DNA of 64,000 nt. Source: a virus. The position numbers were made by a program, and so were the translations under genes. Of this stretch, positions 14,856-24,129 are shown piece by piece (the first letter of the stretch is position 1; every line of letters begins with the position of its first letter). Under the pieces are notes generated by a model that was not told where the DNA came from, ran no database searches, and saw only the letters and a program-made list of their open reading frames with translations. The stretch is taken from IMG/VR virus record IMGVR_UViG_3300047564_004450, positions 1 to 64,000 of that record. One strand, written 5' to 3'.

Positions 14856-16079
14856 TTAGTAACCTATTGCATGATTGTCTTCAAAGTAATCTGTATCATA
14901 AAGTGGTTCTATTTCTTGAAACTGTAAGTTTAATGTATATGCCACCATAGTTCCTTCCGAATCATTATATGTTGCATACTGTCCAAGTGGAGTATAATCA
15001 GTAGTAAAAGAAAGTAACGCACATGCTTTTGTTTTGCCAGAAATTTTTGGACTTATTTTCCCAATTGATGGGTGAATTTGGGATCCTTTTAAATACTGAA
15101 TTGTGAATACGTGAGGTGCTTTTAAAAAGGCAGCACTGGCATCTCTTCTTACTGCCATATGCCTCTTAAAATATTTTATAATTGTTTTTATGGTAGCTGC
15201 TTCAGTTTTATCCCTTGCACTCATCTTAAAAGTCATTTGGAACTGTCTTAACTGTGGACCTTGAAATAACAACTCAAGGTTGGGGTTTAATATTTTTGCT
15301 GCTGTTCTTGCTAATATATCAGGTCTTCCGACAGCAGCTCCAGCAGCAAGTTCTCTCATTTCAGCTTGTTGCTGCTGAAGAAAGTTTGCTGCTTGTGTTT
15401 GAGATTCTTGTGCAACTACGGTAGGTTCTTTTCCTTCTGCTATTAATTGTCTAGCTTTATCTAATCCAGCCTGCTCTGCTGGATTTAATGTTCCCTCACC
15501 CCATTTAACAACATTTGTATCTGTTATTGGTCCTTGAACTGCAATATAGATTGAAGCATCTTTAATAAGAAATTCAGATTTTTTTCCTGGTATAATTTCG
15601 ACCGCAGTAAATCTTACTTTATCTTGAGCATCAGTCATATTGACTGGATACTGGAATCTTTTTCCAGCCGCAGTAGTTTGGGATTGTTGGGTTACTGTTG
15701 GTTCTACTTTTCTCGCATCTTGCTCCAAATTAGTGGGATCTATTCCACTATTAGATTGAGATTTGAATGAATTTGAATTATTAGCTGCAGTTTTCTGTGC
15801 GTCTGAACCATTGGATGAGATTAATCTATATGTCAATCCATTTGCAGTTGATTGTAATGTTGTTTTATTTGATCCTATTTGCTGATCTAAAGCATTATTT
15901 TTTGTGGTCCAGGATGTATCATTTAAATTTCTTTCGTATATTACATTACTAGTTCCCTTTTGAACTATTTGCTGCTTTCCGTCTAAGGTTGTTATAAGTT
16001 CCGTCTGAACATTTTGAGATCCTATTACTCCGATTCTATAAGATGATCCTTCTTGTTTCCAACCTATTGGAAGAGCCAT
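14856..16079 (-). CDS. 48: Baseplate tail-tube cap gp48
   Basis: A 407-residue homologue of T4 gp48, which caps the baseplate hub and helps start the tail tube. The C-terminal half holds the conserved part: LELLFQGPQLRQFQMTFKM, then IIKYFKRHMAVRRD and the LLSFTTDYTPLGQYATYND segment. The middle is Gln/Ala-rich (EQAGLDKARQLIAEGKEP) and looks like an inserted helix. Two overlapping late boxes lie 18 bases before its start. Confidence 0.9.
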   Translation of the reverse strand: MALPIGWKQEGSSYRIGVIGSQNVQTELITTLDGKQQIVQKGTSNVIYERNLNDTSWTTKNNALDQQIGSNKTTLQSTANGLTYRLISSNGSDAQKTAANNSNSFKSQSNSGIDPTNLEQDARKVEPTVTQQSQTTAAGKRFQYPVNMTDAQDKVRFTAVEIIPGKKSEFLIKDASIYIAVQGPITDTNVVKWGEGTLNPAEQAGLDKARQLIAEGKEPTVVAQESQTQAANFLQQQQAEMRELAAGAAVGRPDILARTAAKILNPNLELLFQGPQLRQFQMTFKMSARDKTEAATIKTIIKYFKRHMAVRRDASAAFLKAPHVFTIQYLKGSQIHPSIGKISPKISGKTKACALLSFTTDYTPLGQYATYNDSEGTMVAYTLNLQFQEIEPLYDTDYFEDNHAIGY

Positions 16080-16096
16080 TTTTTAGTTTATTGCAG

Positions 16097-16110
16097 TATT
16101 TATATTTATA
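16097..16110 (-). promoter_or_regulatory. Late promoter before gene 48
   Basis: Read on the minus strand the sequence is TATAAATATAAATA: two overlapping copies of the T4 late consensus TATAAATA. It overlaps the end of gene 4 and lies 18 bases before gene 48. Confidence 0.75.
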
Positions 16111-16561
16111 GTCCCAAATCGTCTTCCGTTATTACCTTAAAATGAATTAATCTGCTTTCACAAAAATCTTGTGCTGCCTTCCATTTTGCTTTATTTTTTT
16201 CGTAAGTTAATACTTCATTAATGTATGTTTTATTTCTTTTTCCTGTAGTTTTTTGTGGCTTTACCGTCTGCCTTTTTGGTTTAACTTCTATAATGTATCT
16301 ACTTATTTTTCCATCAGATTCTTCAATTTTCATATAGAAATCTGGGAAATATCTACGAACTCTTTCTGTAGTTGGGTCATAATAAGGTATAAAAAATTCC
16401 TCACTTCCCCACTCAAGTATATTTTCTTTTCTATCACAATACTTCATGAATTTCAATTCCCATGAAGATCTGTATATAATATTATTTACATCGCCCTTGT
16501 ATTTTTCTGGATTCCTTGGGTGAAATTTTCCTTGATGATATTTACCTTCTCTTTCTCGCAT
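16106..16561 (-). CDS. 4: Head completion protein gp4
   Basis: A 151-residue homologue of T4 gp4 (gp50), which completes the filled head and is related to phage head-completion nucleases. Key parts: IIYRSSWELKFMKYCD near residues 29-44, RRYFPDFYM, and a YIIEVKPKRQT strand resembling the E-x-K core of a nuclease fold. First gene of the minus-strand late operon, with a perfect TATAAATA 25 bp upstream. Confidence 0.9.
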   Translation of the reverse strand: MREREGKYHQGKFHPRNPEKYKGDVNNIIYRSSWELKFMKYCDRKENILEWGSEEFFIPYYDPTTERVRRYFPDFYMKIEESDGKISRYIIEVKPKRQTVKPQKTTGKRNKTYINEVLTYEKNKAKWKAAQDFCESRLIHFKVITEDDLGL

Positions 16562-16585
16562 ACATATTATATAAGTCTTTAATCG

Positions 16586-16593
16586 TATTTATA
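16586..16593 (-). promoter_or_regulatory. Late promoter of the gene 4-48-53 operon
   Basis: TATAAATA on the minus strand, the exact T4 late consensus, 25 bases before gene 4 and just in front of the divergent gene 54 start codon. Confidence 0.75.
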
Positions 16594-16594
16594 G

Positions 16595-17407
16595 ATGCCT
16601 TTACGAGCACCTAAACCAGATGTTGCAAGGACAGATGTAACTTATTGGAAAGGTATATTTGCAAAACCTTCCTTAACATCGTTTTATCAATGTTGGTTTT
16701 ATCCTACAGAAAAATCTAAATCGTGGATAAAAGAAAGAGGATTAGATTTTAAGAGCCTTGAAGAAAACATATCATTTCTCTGTTCAGAAGCTTCTCTTCC
16801 TGGGTCCCAACTTGCTACTAATGAAATTCTTTCGGACTATACTGGAGTTACAGAAAGACATCCATATAGGAGGCAATTTGATGAAAGAATGGACTTTACA
16901 TTTTATGTTGATCATTATGGAGCTAGAGGAGCTGGTGGTTCGGGAAATAGTCATAACATAATTTGGTTTTTTGAAAATTGGATACAACATGTAGTAGATG
17001 AGTCGATTATTCCAGTTGGAGACAGACCATCAAGTGAAGATGGAAATTATTTTTATAGAGTTGCTTTTCCAACAGACTATCAAACTGATATTTTTATTAA
17101 TAAGTTTGAACGAGATTTTACTGGAACTTATTTGTCATATAGATTTCATAAAGCCTATCCAATTTCCATAGCATCGATGCCAGTTTCTTATGATTCTTCT
17201 CAAATTTTAAAATGTACGGTTTCTTTTTCATTCACAAGATATACTGTCAATAGATACGTTTATAATATTGCCAGTCAGGTCAGAGATAATCCATTACTTA
17301 ATAATCTCCCAGCAACTCTTAATCCATTGAGAAGAAGAGTTGATGAGAATATTGTTGACACGACTAGAGCCGTTATTGACAGTGTTGCAGGATTCCTTAG
17401 ATACTGA
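16595..17407 (+). CDS. 54: Baseplate tail-tube initiator, gp54-like
   Basis: A 270-residue protein related to tail-tube proteins. The SFYQCWFYPT start, CSEASLPGSQLATNEI and a DERMDFTFYVD strand are typical of gp19/gp54 folds, and the order next to 48, 26 and 51 favours gp54, which starts tube assembly on the baseplate. It is shorter than T4 gp54 (about 320). It could instead be a second tube-like protein. First gene of the rightward hub operon. Confidence 0.7.
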   Translation: MPLRAPKPDVARTDVTYWKGIFAKPSLTSFYQCWFYPTEKSKSWIKERGLDFKSLEENISFLCSEASLPGSQLATNEILSDYTGVTERHPYRRQFDERMDFTFYVDHYGARGAGGSGNSHNIIWFFENWIQHVVDESIIPVGDRPSSEDGNYFYRVAFPTDYQTDIFINKFERDFTGTYLSYRFHKAYPISIASMPVSYDSSQILKCTVSFSFTRYTVNRYVYNIASQVRDNPLLNNLPATLNPLRRRVDENIVDTTRAVIDSVAGFLRY

Positions 17408-17448
17408 TATATATAATAAACACATTGCCTGAATTGGTTTAACTAATT

Positions 17449-18171
17449 ATGCCATTACCTAAAATTTCTACACCATCATACGAATTATCTTTACCTTCTT
17501 CTGGTCAAAAAGTTTCATATAGACCATTTTTGGTTAGAGAAGAAAAGCTTTTAGTTCTTGCTTTAGAATCTGAAGATAATAAAGAAATTACTACAGCAGT
17601 GAAGCAAGTAATTAAAAATTGTATTGAATCTCCAAAAAGTATAAAAGTTGAATCTTTACCGACATTTGACATTGAATATTTGTTTTTAAATATTAGAGGA
17701 AAGTCTGTAGGAGAAGTCGTTGAAGTTAATATTATCTGTCCAGACGATAATGTGACGCAAGTTCCTATTGAAATTCCCATCAATCAAATTGAAGTTGAAA
17801 AAAACGAAAAGCATACTACAAAAATCAAAGTAGATGATTCTATTACTATGGAAATGAAGTATCCATCCTTGGATCAATTTATTAAAACAAATTTTGATTT
17901 TTCTCAAGACAATAATGTGGAGCAATCTTTTGAATTGATTGCCTCATGCATCGATAAAATTTACACTGAAGAAGAGGTTTGGGATTCTGCAGATGTCACT
18001 AAAAAAGAACTTGTAGACTTCCTGGATCAAATGAATTCTGTTCAATTTAAGCAAATTGAAACATTCTTTGAAACTATGCCCAAATTGACTCATAAGGTAA
18101 AAATAACAAATCCAAACACAAAAGTTAAGAGTGAAGTCATTCTGGAGGGACTTTCTGCTTTTTTCGCGTAG
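17449..18171 (+). CDS. 26: Baseplate hub protein gp26
   Basis: A 240-residue homologue of T4 gp26, a hub assembly component also related to the gp24-like 'baseplate protein' family. Conserved: the SYRPFLVREEKLLVLALES front, FDIEYLFLNIRGKSVGEVV and an acidic helix-rich C-terminal half ending FFETMPKLTHKV. The next gene starts two bases after its stop codon, as for genes 26-51 in T4. Confidence 0.88.
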   Translation: MPLPKISTPSYELSLPSSGQKVSYRPFLVREEKLLVLALESEDNKEITTAVKQVIKNCIESPKSIKVESLPTFDIEYLFLNIRGKSVGEVVEVNIICPDDNVTQVPIEIPINQIEVEKNEKHTTKIKVDDSITMEMKYPSLDQFIKTNFDFSQDNNVEQSFELIASCIDKIYTEEEVWDSADVTKKELVDFLDQMNSVQFKQIETFFETMPKLTHKVKITNPNTKVKSEVILEGLSAFFA

Positions 18172-18173
18172 GC

Positions 18174-18359
18174 ATGTCTCATATGGATTTGGAAAATTAT
18201 TATAGATTAAATTTTGCCTTAATCCAATTCCATAAATATTCTTTGACTGAAATAGAAAATATGATGCCTTGGGAAAGAGACATCTATGTTATGATGTTAG
18301 AAGAGCATCTTGAAGAAGAAGAATTAAAACGCAAGACAGCAAACAAAAATGGATTCTAA
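18174..18359 (+). CDS. 51: Baseplate hub assembly chaperone, gp51-like
   Basis: A 61-residue protein with the ENMMPWERDIYVMMLEEHL core expected of the small gp51-type hub chaperone, placed right after gene 26 as in T4. T4 gp51 is needed to assemble the hub but is not in the virion. It is shorter than T4 gp51. It overlaps the next gene start by 11 bp. Confidence 0.7.
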   Translation: MSHMDLENYYRLNFALIQFHKYSLTEIENMMPWERDIYVMMLEEHLEEEELKRKTANKNGF

Positions 18360-21300
18360 AAGCCCAGCAACTCAAGTAATAGATCAATATCTTATTGACT
18401 TGCTGGGTCTTCAAGATGAATACGAACTTAATTGGGAAGATTATTTTCGATCATTAAGAGAAGCATCTATTGCTGCTCGCATGAGTGATACAAAATATAC
18501 TTCAGATCAATCTAAATTAATTACGGATGAATTAAAAAGAGTAAAATCTGAAGATAAGTCTACAGTATTTACAACTGGTGTAAAGAAAAAGAAAGTAAAT
18601 AAAACAAAAGTAAACGCATCAAAAGTAACTTCAATAAGTACTTTTGTTCAAAAGCAAAGAAAAAGCCCTGCTGCAAATATAAAGCCAGCACAAAATTTAC
18701 TTCCACCTTCTTTTGAACAGAAAGAACCCCCTCAAAATTTATTACCACAATCAAAAAAAGAAAATATTTCTGCTCCTACTGAAAAAAGGGGAGAAAGGAT
18801 TTCTTTAATAAAATTGTTACAAAGTATTGATAAGACTTTAGGATCAATATTAAAAACTCTTCAAGATGGATTTAAATTTGATCAAAAAAGTTCTGAAGAA
18901 GATAGAAAAGGTAGAGAGAGAGGAAGAAGATCAGAAAGTGAAAAACGATTAGAAGGTGGACTTGGTAAAGGTTTAAAGACAATTATAGGTGCAGCTTCTA
19001 AAGCATTATCTCCACTCCAGGATATATTTGACAGAATTAAAAACTTTATAGTATGGGTTTTGCTTGGAAAAGCATTTAATATGTTTATTAAATGGTTTAG
19101 TGATCCTGCAAACCAAAAAACTTTTAACACAATTGTAAAATTTCTTTCAGATCATTGGCTTCTTTTAGTTGGTTCCTATCTGGCATTCGGAACTTCAATA
19201 GGAAGATTAGTTACTGGTCTTATTGGTAAATTAGCTGGATTTACTATTAAAATGGGCATAGTTATTGCCCAAAAACTCCTTCCATTAATAGGAAAAATGG
19301 GAGGTAAAGGTAAACTTGCTTTACTTGCTGCGGGTGGATTGGCTGTTGCTGGTGCAGCTCGTGCCTTAGGTGGAAATAAAAACACTGAAGTAGATACTCC
19401 AAGCAAGGAAGAAACTGCTCCAATACCAAAACCAGAAACACCCTCTACAAGTGGATATGCTAAAGGTGGATTAATTGGTTCTGAAAAATCTTCTCCTTCT
19501 GAGAAAAAAGTTAAAGAATTTGGACTTCCTATTCCACTTGAACTTTTACTTGGAGGACCAGCATATCTTCCATTCCTTGCAGCTAAAAAAGGTTTAGAAA
19601 ATTTTGATGGCATTAAAGAAGCTGGGTTAAGTGCTACTAAAAAAGCATCTAAATTTAATCCAATATCTTTGTTAGCAAATCAATTCGGTGCGTTTGGGAA
19701 AGATAAAAATCAAAAATCTTCAGTACCTAAATTTGAATCTGGTGGAGTTGTAGGAGAAAGAAATAAAAAATCTTTCCCATTATTAGAAGCTTTAAAATAT
19801 ACACCACTTGGATTAGCATTTCAATCGGGAAAATTTGGTGCAGAAAATTTAGGAAAGGCAGTATCTGGCGGTGCTGGATTAGTAGGTAAGGGTTTAGAAC
19901 TTGGAGGAAAGGCATCTAAAAAAGCACTTGAATTTAGTCCTTTGGGATTACTGCTAAAAGCAGGAAAATTTGGTGCCGAAAATTTGGGCAAAGGTTTAGA
20001 ACTTGGAGGAAAGGCATCTAAAAAAGCACTTGAATTTAGTCCTTTAGGATTAGCATTTAAAGCAGGAAAATTTGGTGCAGAAAATTTAGGGAAGGCAGTA
20101 TCTAGTGCTGCTGGATTGGCAGGTAAAGCATTTTCGGGATTTGGGAAAGTTGCTTCTGGAGCTGGAGATTTAGTAAAAAGTGGAATAAAAAATACTGTAA
20201 AATTATCCACTTTACCATTAACAGTTGGACTATCTGGATTAAAAGGCGCATCGGATATAGTAAAAGGTGGTATTCTTAAAAATCCAAAAATACAATCAGA
20301 ATTAGATAAACTTTCAAAACAAGCAAAAGCAACTGGATTAAATCAAGATCCTAAATTTATTGCTTTAGGTGGAATTGGAGGACTTGCATCAATCATTGCA
20401 GAAAAGTCTGGTCCATTAATTTCACAGCAAGTAAAAAATCAAAATTCCCAGACAAAAACAGGAGGATTTGCTTCTGGTGGCGTGATTGGAACAGACTTGA
20501 CAAATGGAATTCCAATTACTGGCGCTGGAAAAGATAATACTCTCATAAAAGCAAAAACTGGTGATGCAGTTCTTACTGAAAAAGATCAGAGTGTATTATC
20601 AAAAGTAATAAGTGGTGGTGGAATTGGTGCATTTGGTGGACCACTTGGTTCAATGATGGGTGGAGGAATGGGTCTTCTCGGAAATAAGAATAGAGAAGAT
20701 ACTACAATTGCTGTAAGAAAAGGAGAAGCAATTTTAACTCCAGAACATCAAACTTCTATATTTCAAAAATTTGGAGTCAATATTCCAGAATGGTTATCGG
20801 GAAGAAAACCAAATAAAGTTGATTCTGATAAAATAAAAACCAAAACTGGGGTTGGATTTTCCAATGGAGGAATTGTTGGTGGATATGCTTCTGGTGGTAT
20901 AGTTGGTGGAACTTCGGTATTAGATCTTGGAAAAAAAATGTCTGGTGATCCAGATCATAAATTTGATCCAACATTAGCACAGTCAATCCCTCTTCTTTAT
21001 AGAATGCTTCAAAGTGGAAGATTTAAGGAGAAGGGTTGGGGAGATAAAAAATTCATGGATCAATTGACCGCAAGGTTACTTGTGGAATCTAAGAATTTTA
21101 GTAGAGCTAAAGAAATGTACAATTCGGATCCAAGAGATCCGAAAGGAAAGGAAGGTTATCATTATTTTTCTGGTTATTCTGGAATGATTGGAAATAAAAA
21201 TGCAGATGATGCATATAATTTCCGTGGAAGAGGAGCAATACAATTAACTGGAAGAGATAATTATCAGGGATTTAATAAATGGTTAGCAAGAAATGGTCAT

Positions 21301-24111
21301 AAGGGAGTTGATGTAATTAAAAATCCAGATCTTTTATCTAAAGATCCAAAAGTTCAAGCATTATCCACACTATATTATCTTGAAGATAGAGAGAAAACAT
21401 TTGGTGTTAATTTTGCCGATATGGCAAAAAAGGGTGATAGCAAATCATTTACTTACAATATAAATGGTGGATATAATCATCTTGCCGAAACTCAAGATAA
21501 TCTACGAAGAATTCAAGGATTATCTGGTGGTGTAAACTATGGCAAAGGTTTTGCACCAGCAGCACCAAAACCTGCAGCACCAGCACCAAGAAATCCAATA
21601 ATGAACATTGCTTCCAGGGCAATGTCATCTATTGGAAATTTCTTTGCTCCTCCAGCATCTGCAGCACCAAAACCTGCAGCACCAAAACCTGCAGCACCAA
21701 AACCAAAAAGATGGGCAATAGATCCTAGAGGGTGGGTTGGCAAGCAAGGTGGTGGAATCGTTAAAAAGCAAGGTGGTGGCATCGTTAAGAAGCAAGGTGG
21801 TGGATTGTCTTCTGGAAAAACAAAAAATATAATGGAAATATTGAGAGAACTTTATGGAATGAGATCTGATTCCTTAGAAAGGCAGGGAAGAACGAATGAT
21901 GCTTATGGACTGAGAGCATCTAAATTAGAAAATTCAAATAAAAACTTCAACGATAAAATTCTAGATTTTTATAATAAATTTATTTTTAATAGAAATAAAT
22001 CTTTCAACGCAAACAAACCTGTTGCTAAAAATGTTCCAAAGAATAGAGGTCCATTTGGTGCAGATTTGGGATTGAAAATAAATCCAATAAAAACAAATTA
22101 TAATTTTAAACCAAGTCAAAATAAGAACCTTGTAAGTACGGCATTTAATCCAAATGTAAAATTAAATGTTCAGCAACCTAAGAAGCAATCTATATCTGAT
22201 AGTTTAAGGGAACTTCGTGAAATGAGAGCAAGGTCACTTGATAGACAAGGTGACACATTGGGTGCATTGGGAGTAAGAGCATCTAATTATAATTTGCCAA
22301 AAATTGATACAAGTAAGTTAAAAGTAGATCCTAAAAAGGCTTATGGAAGTAATTTAAATCTTTCAACTCCCACACCTTCAGCACCACCTCCTCCATCAAT
22401 AGATTCTGCAACAAACTTGCCGATTAAAACAACTACTGATGCCCCACCTCCACCGATTCAACAGAAAGCTGGTGGTGGAATAATTAAAAAAATTACGTCA
22501 GGGATTGGTGGGTTTTTTCAACAAAATAGAAAGAGAGACATTGCTAGAAAAGCTATTAAAAAAACTACTAGCAAATCTTCAGGTATAAAATCTGGAGTTT
22601 CTACTATTACTGGAAAAAAATCTCCATCAGAAAATCAAAAGAAAGGATTTTGGGGAAATGTTTCCGATACAATATCTGGAATAAATTCTGGAGTAAAAAC
22701 AACAAAAGAATCACTTGAAAAAGGAAAATATTTAAAATCTGCAGCAAATTTTTTTGGAGGAATCCCTAAACGAGTTTCAAATATTGGATCTGGAATAGCA
22801 AAAAATCCAAAAATGATGAAAATTGGTGGGGCATTTGGCAAGTTTGGTGGAAGAATGGTTCCTGGTTTAGGCGTTGCTGCAAGTGCTGCTGATGCTGCGG
22901 CAAGAGCAGAGAGGGGTGATAAATTTGGTGCTGCCTTAGCTGGATTTGGTGCTGCATCTGGAGCAACAACACTTGCAACATCTGGTGCGTCATTGACTGG
23001 AGTTGGTGCTGCAATTCCTGCAATTGCTGAAGCAGCATCTATGGTATCTGATGTAGCATTATTAGGAAAAGATATCTGGGACATTTCTACAGCAAAAGAT
23101 CCAGTAAATAAGAAAAAAGATTCTGATGAAAAAAATAAAAAGCAAACGAGTAGATTATACAAAGATACTCTTACATCTAAGGCTGCTAGAATGCAAGGGG
23201 GTGGATTAGTTAATTTTGGTGGAGGTAGAGTTAATATTGCAAATCCCGAAAAATATTATCAGAATCAATTAGAGTCTATGCTTGGTTCTCAATTTGGAGT
23301 TAATTTAAGTACACCACAATCAAGACCAGATAGCATTCAACCATTCCAGCAATTTGGATCTGGACTTGGATCCTTAGGTGAAAGGGCAAGAAATATATTT
23401 TCACCACTTACTAATTTATTTGGAGGGAGAAGAAATCAAGCATTCCCACAACCACAATCTGCTCCAATAGCACCTACATTACCACAAATGCCACAGGTTG
23501 TTCCTTCTCCCCCAAAGTCAATTCAACCTTCTCCATCAACTTTGTTAGCACCTGTTAAAAAATCCTTGATGCAACAGCAGGCAGATGAACTTCGTGCCAT
23601 GAGAGCAAATTCTTTAGAAAGACAGGGGAGAAGTGCAGATGCTTATGGATTGAAAGCATTTGGAAGTGGAAAGGATTTTTCATCATTTTTTGCGAGGGGA
23701 ATGATAATGGAAAATACTGGTATGAATATGCCAGGAGGAACTGCAGACAGACAACTAACTGCTTTACAACCTGGAGAATATGTAGTTCCTAAAGATACTG
23801 TCGATAGAGTTGGTAAAGGTTTCCTAGATAGTATAGTTGGATCAACAGATTCAAATTCTGCTGCATCTAAAATTGGCGTAAAACCAAATAATGTTGGGAA
23901 TAAAATAAAACCATATACATCTAATGGTGGTGGATTACCATCAATGATTAAATTGCCACCCATCACCGAAAACCTACCCACTCAATCAGTACCAGGAGGA
24001 GCAGTCCAAGGGCAACAAGAAGTTGCATTTAATTCAATTTGTACAAACAAAAGTGCTGCAATTGAAAGAAAACGAATTATGGATACTTTAGGATTCATTA
24101 ATCACATTTAG
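18349..24111 (+). CDS. Giant tail-hub protein with GH19 lysozyme/chitinase-like domain
   Basis: A 1920-residue protein. The N-terminus (to ~190) is charged and helical; residues ~225-345 hold hydrophobic helices. Gly/Ala-Lys repeats follow, including 34-residue tandem units near 515-590. Residues ~870-1050 form a GH19-like hydrolase: candidate catalytic Glu913 in LLVESKNF and the RGRGAIQLTGRDNY motif (959-972). Three copies of a LRE-MRA-SLERQG-DAYGLRA repeat start near 1161, 1281 and 1742. Tape-measure-like PGEYVVPKDTV and KGEAILTPEHQ motifs recur. It probably lies in the tail tube or hub and cuts peptidoglycan on entry. Its N-terminal plan resembles the next protein. Which T4 gene it replaces (29?) is unclear. 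Confidence 0.75.
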   Translation: MDSKSPATQVIDQYLIDLLGLQDEYELNWEDYFRSLREASIAARMSDTKYTSDQSKLITDELKRVKSEDKSTVFTTGVKKKKVNKTKVNASKVTSISTFVQKQRKSPAANIKPAQNLLPPSFEQKEPPQNLLPQSKKENISAPTEKRGERISLIKLLQSIDKTLGSILKTLQDGFKFDQKSSEEDRKGRERGRRSESEKRLEGGLGKGLKTIIGAASKALSPLQDIFDRIKNFIVWVLLGKAFNMFIKWFSDPANQKTFNTIVKFLSDHWLLLVGSYLAFGTSIGRLVTGLIGKLAGFTIKMGIVIAQKLLPLIGKMGGKGKLALLAAGGLAVAGAARALGGNKNTEVDTPSKEETAPIPKPETPSTSGYAKGGLIGSEKSSPSEKKVKEFGLPIPLELLLGGPAYLPFLAAKKGLENFDGIKEAGLSATKKASKFNPISLLANQFGAFGKDKNQKSSVPKFESGGVVGERNKKSFPLLEALKYTPLGLAFQSGKFGAENLGKAVSGGAGLVGKGLELGGKASKKALEFSPLGLLLKAGKFGAENLGKGLELGGKASKKALEFSPLGLAFKAGKFGAENLGKAVSSAAGLAGKAFSGFGKVASGAGDLVKSGIKNTVKLSTLPLTVGLSGLKGASDIVKGGILKNPKIQSELDKLSKQAKATGLNQDPKFIALGGIGGLASIIAEKSGPLISQQVKNQNSQTKTGGFASGGVIGTDLTNGIPITGAGKDNTLIKAKTGDAVLTEKDQSVLSKVISGGGIGAFGGPLGSMMGGGMGLLGNKNREDTTIAVRKGEAILTPEHQTSIFQKFGVNIPEWLSGRKPNKVDSDKIKTKTGVGFSNGGIVGGYASGGIVGGTSVLDLGKKMSGDPDHKFDPTLAQSIPLLYRMLQSGRFKEKGWGDKKFMDQLTARLLVESKNFSRAKEMYNSDPRDPKGKEGYHYFSGYSGMIGNKNADDAYNFRGRGAIQLTGRDNYQGFNKWLARNGHKGVDVIKNPDLLSKDPKVQALSTLYYLEDREKTFGVNFADMAKKGDSKSFTYNINGGYNHLAETQDNLRRIQGLSGGVNYGKGFAPAAPKPAAPAPRNPIMNIASRAMSSIGNFFAPPASAAPKPAAPKPAAPKPKRWAIDPRGWVGKQGGGIVKKQGGGIVKKQGGGLSSGKTKNIMEILRELYGMRSDSLERQGRTNDAYGLRASKLENSNKNFNDKILDFYNKFIFNRNKSFNANKPVAKNVPKNRGPFGADLGLKINPIKTNYNFKPSQNKNLVSTAFNPNVKLNVQQPKKQSISDSLRELREMRARSLDRQGDTLGALGVRASNYNLPKIDTSKLKVDPKKAYGSNLNLSTPTPSAPPPPSIDSATNLPIKTTTDAPPPPIQQKAGGGIIKKITSGIGGFFQQNRKRDIARKAIKKTTSKSSGIKSGVSTITGKKSPSENQKKGFWGNVSDTISGINSGVKTTKESLEKGKYLKSAANFFGGIPKRVSNIGSGIAKNPKMMKIGGAFGKFGGRMVPGLGVAASAADAAARAERGDKFGAALAGFGAASGATTLATSGASLTGVGAAIPAIAEAASMVSDVALLGKDIWDISTAKDPVNKKKDSDEKNKKQTSRLYKDTLTSKAARMQGGGLVNFGGGRVNIANPEKYYQNQLESMLGSQFGVNLSTPQSRPDSIQPFQQFGSGLGSLGERARNIFSPLTNLFGGRRNQAFPQPQSAPIAPTLPQMPQVVPSPPKSIQPSPSTLLAPVKKSLMQQQADELRAMRANSLERQGRSADAYGLKAFGSGKDFSSFFARGMIMENTGMNMPGGTADRQLTALQPGEYVVPKDTVDRVGKGFLDSIVGSTDSNSAASKIGVKPNNVGNKIKPYTSNGGGLPSMIKLPPITENLPTQSVPGGAVQGQQEVAFNSICTNKSAAIERKRIMDTLGFINHI
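19891..20094 (+). repeat. Two tandem near-identical 102-bp units inside the giant hub gene
   Basis: The segments starting at 19891 and 19993 are almost identical over about 85 bp and encode a 34-residue unit (LELGGKASKKALEFSPLGL, then KAGKFGAENLGKG). A partial third unit starts upstream, near 19790. Likely to vary in copy number. Confidence 0.75.
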
Positions 24112-24129
24112 CAGAGGAATTAAAGAAAA

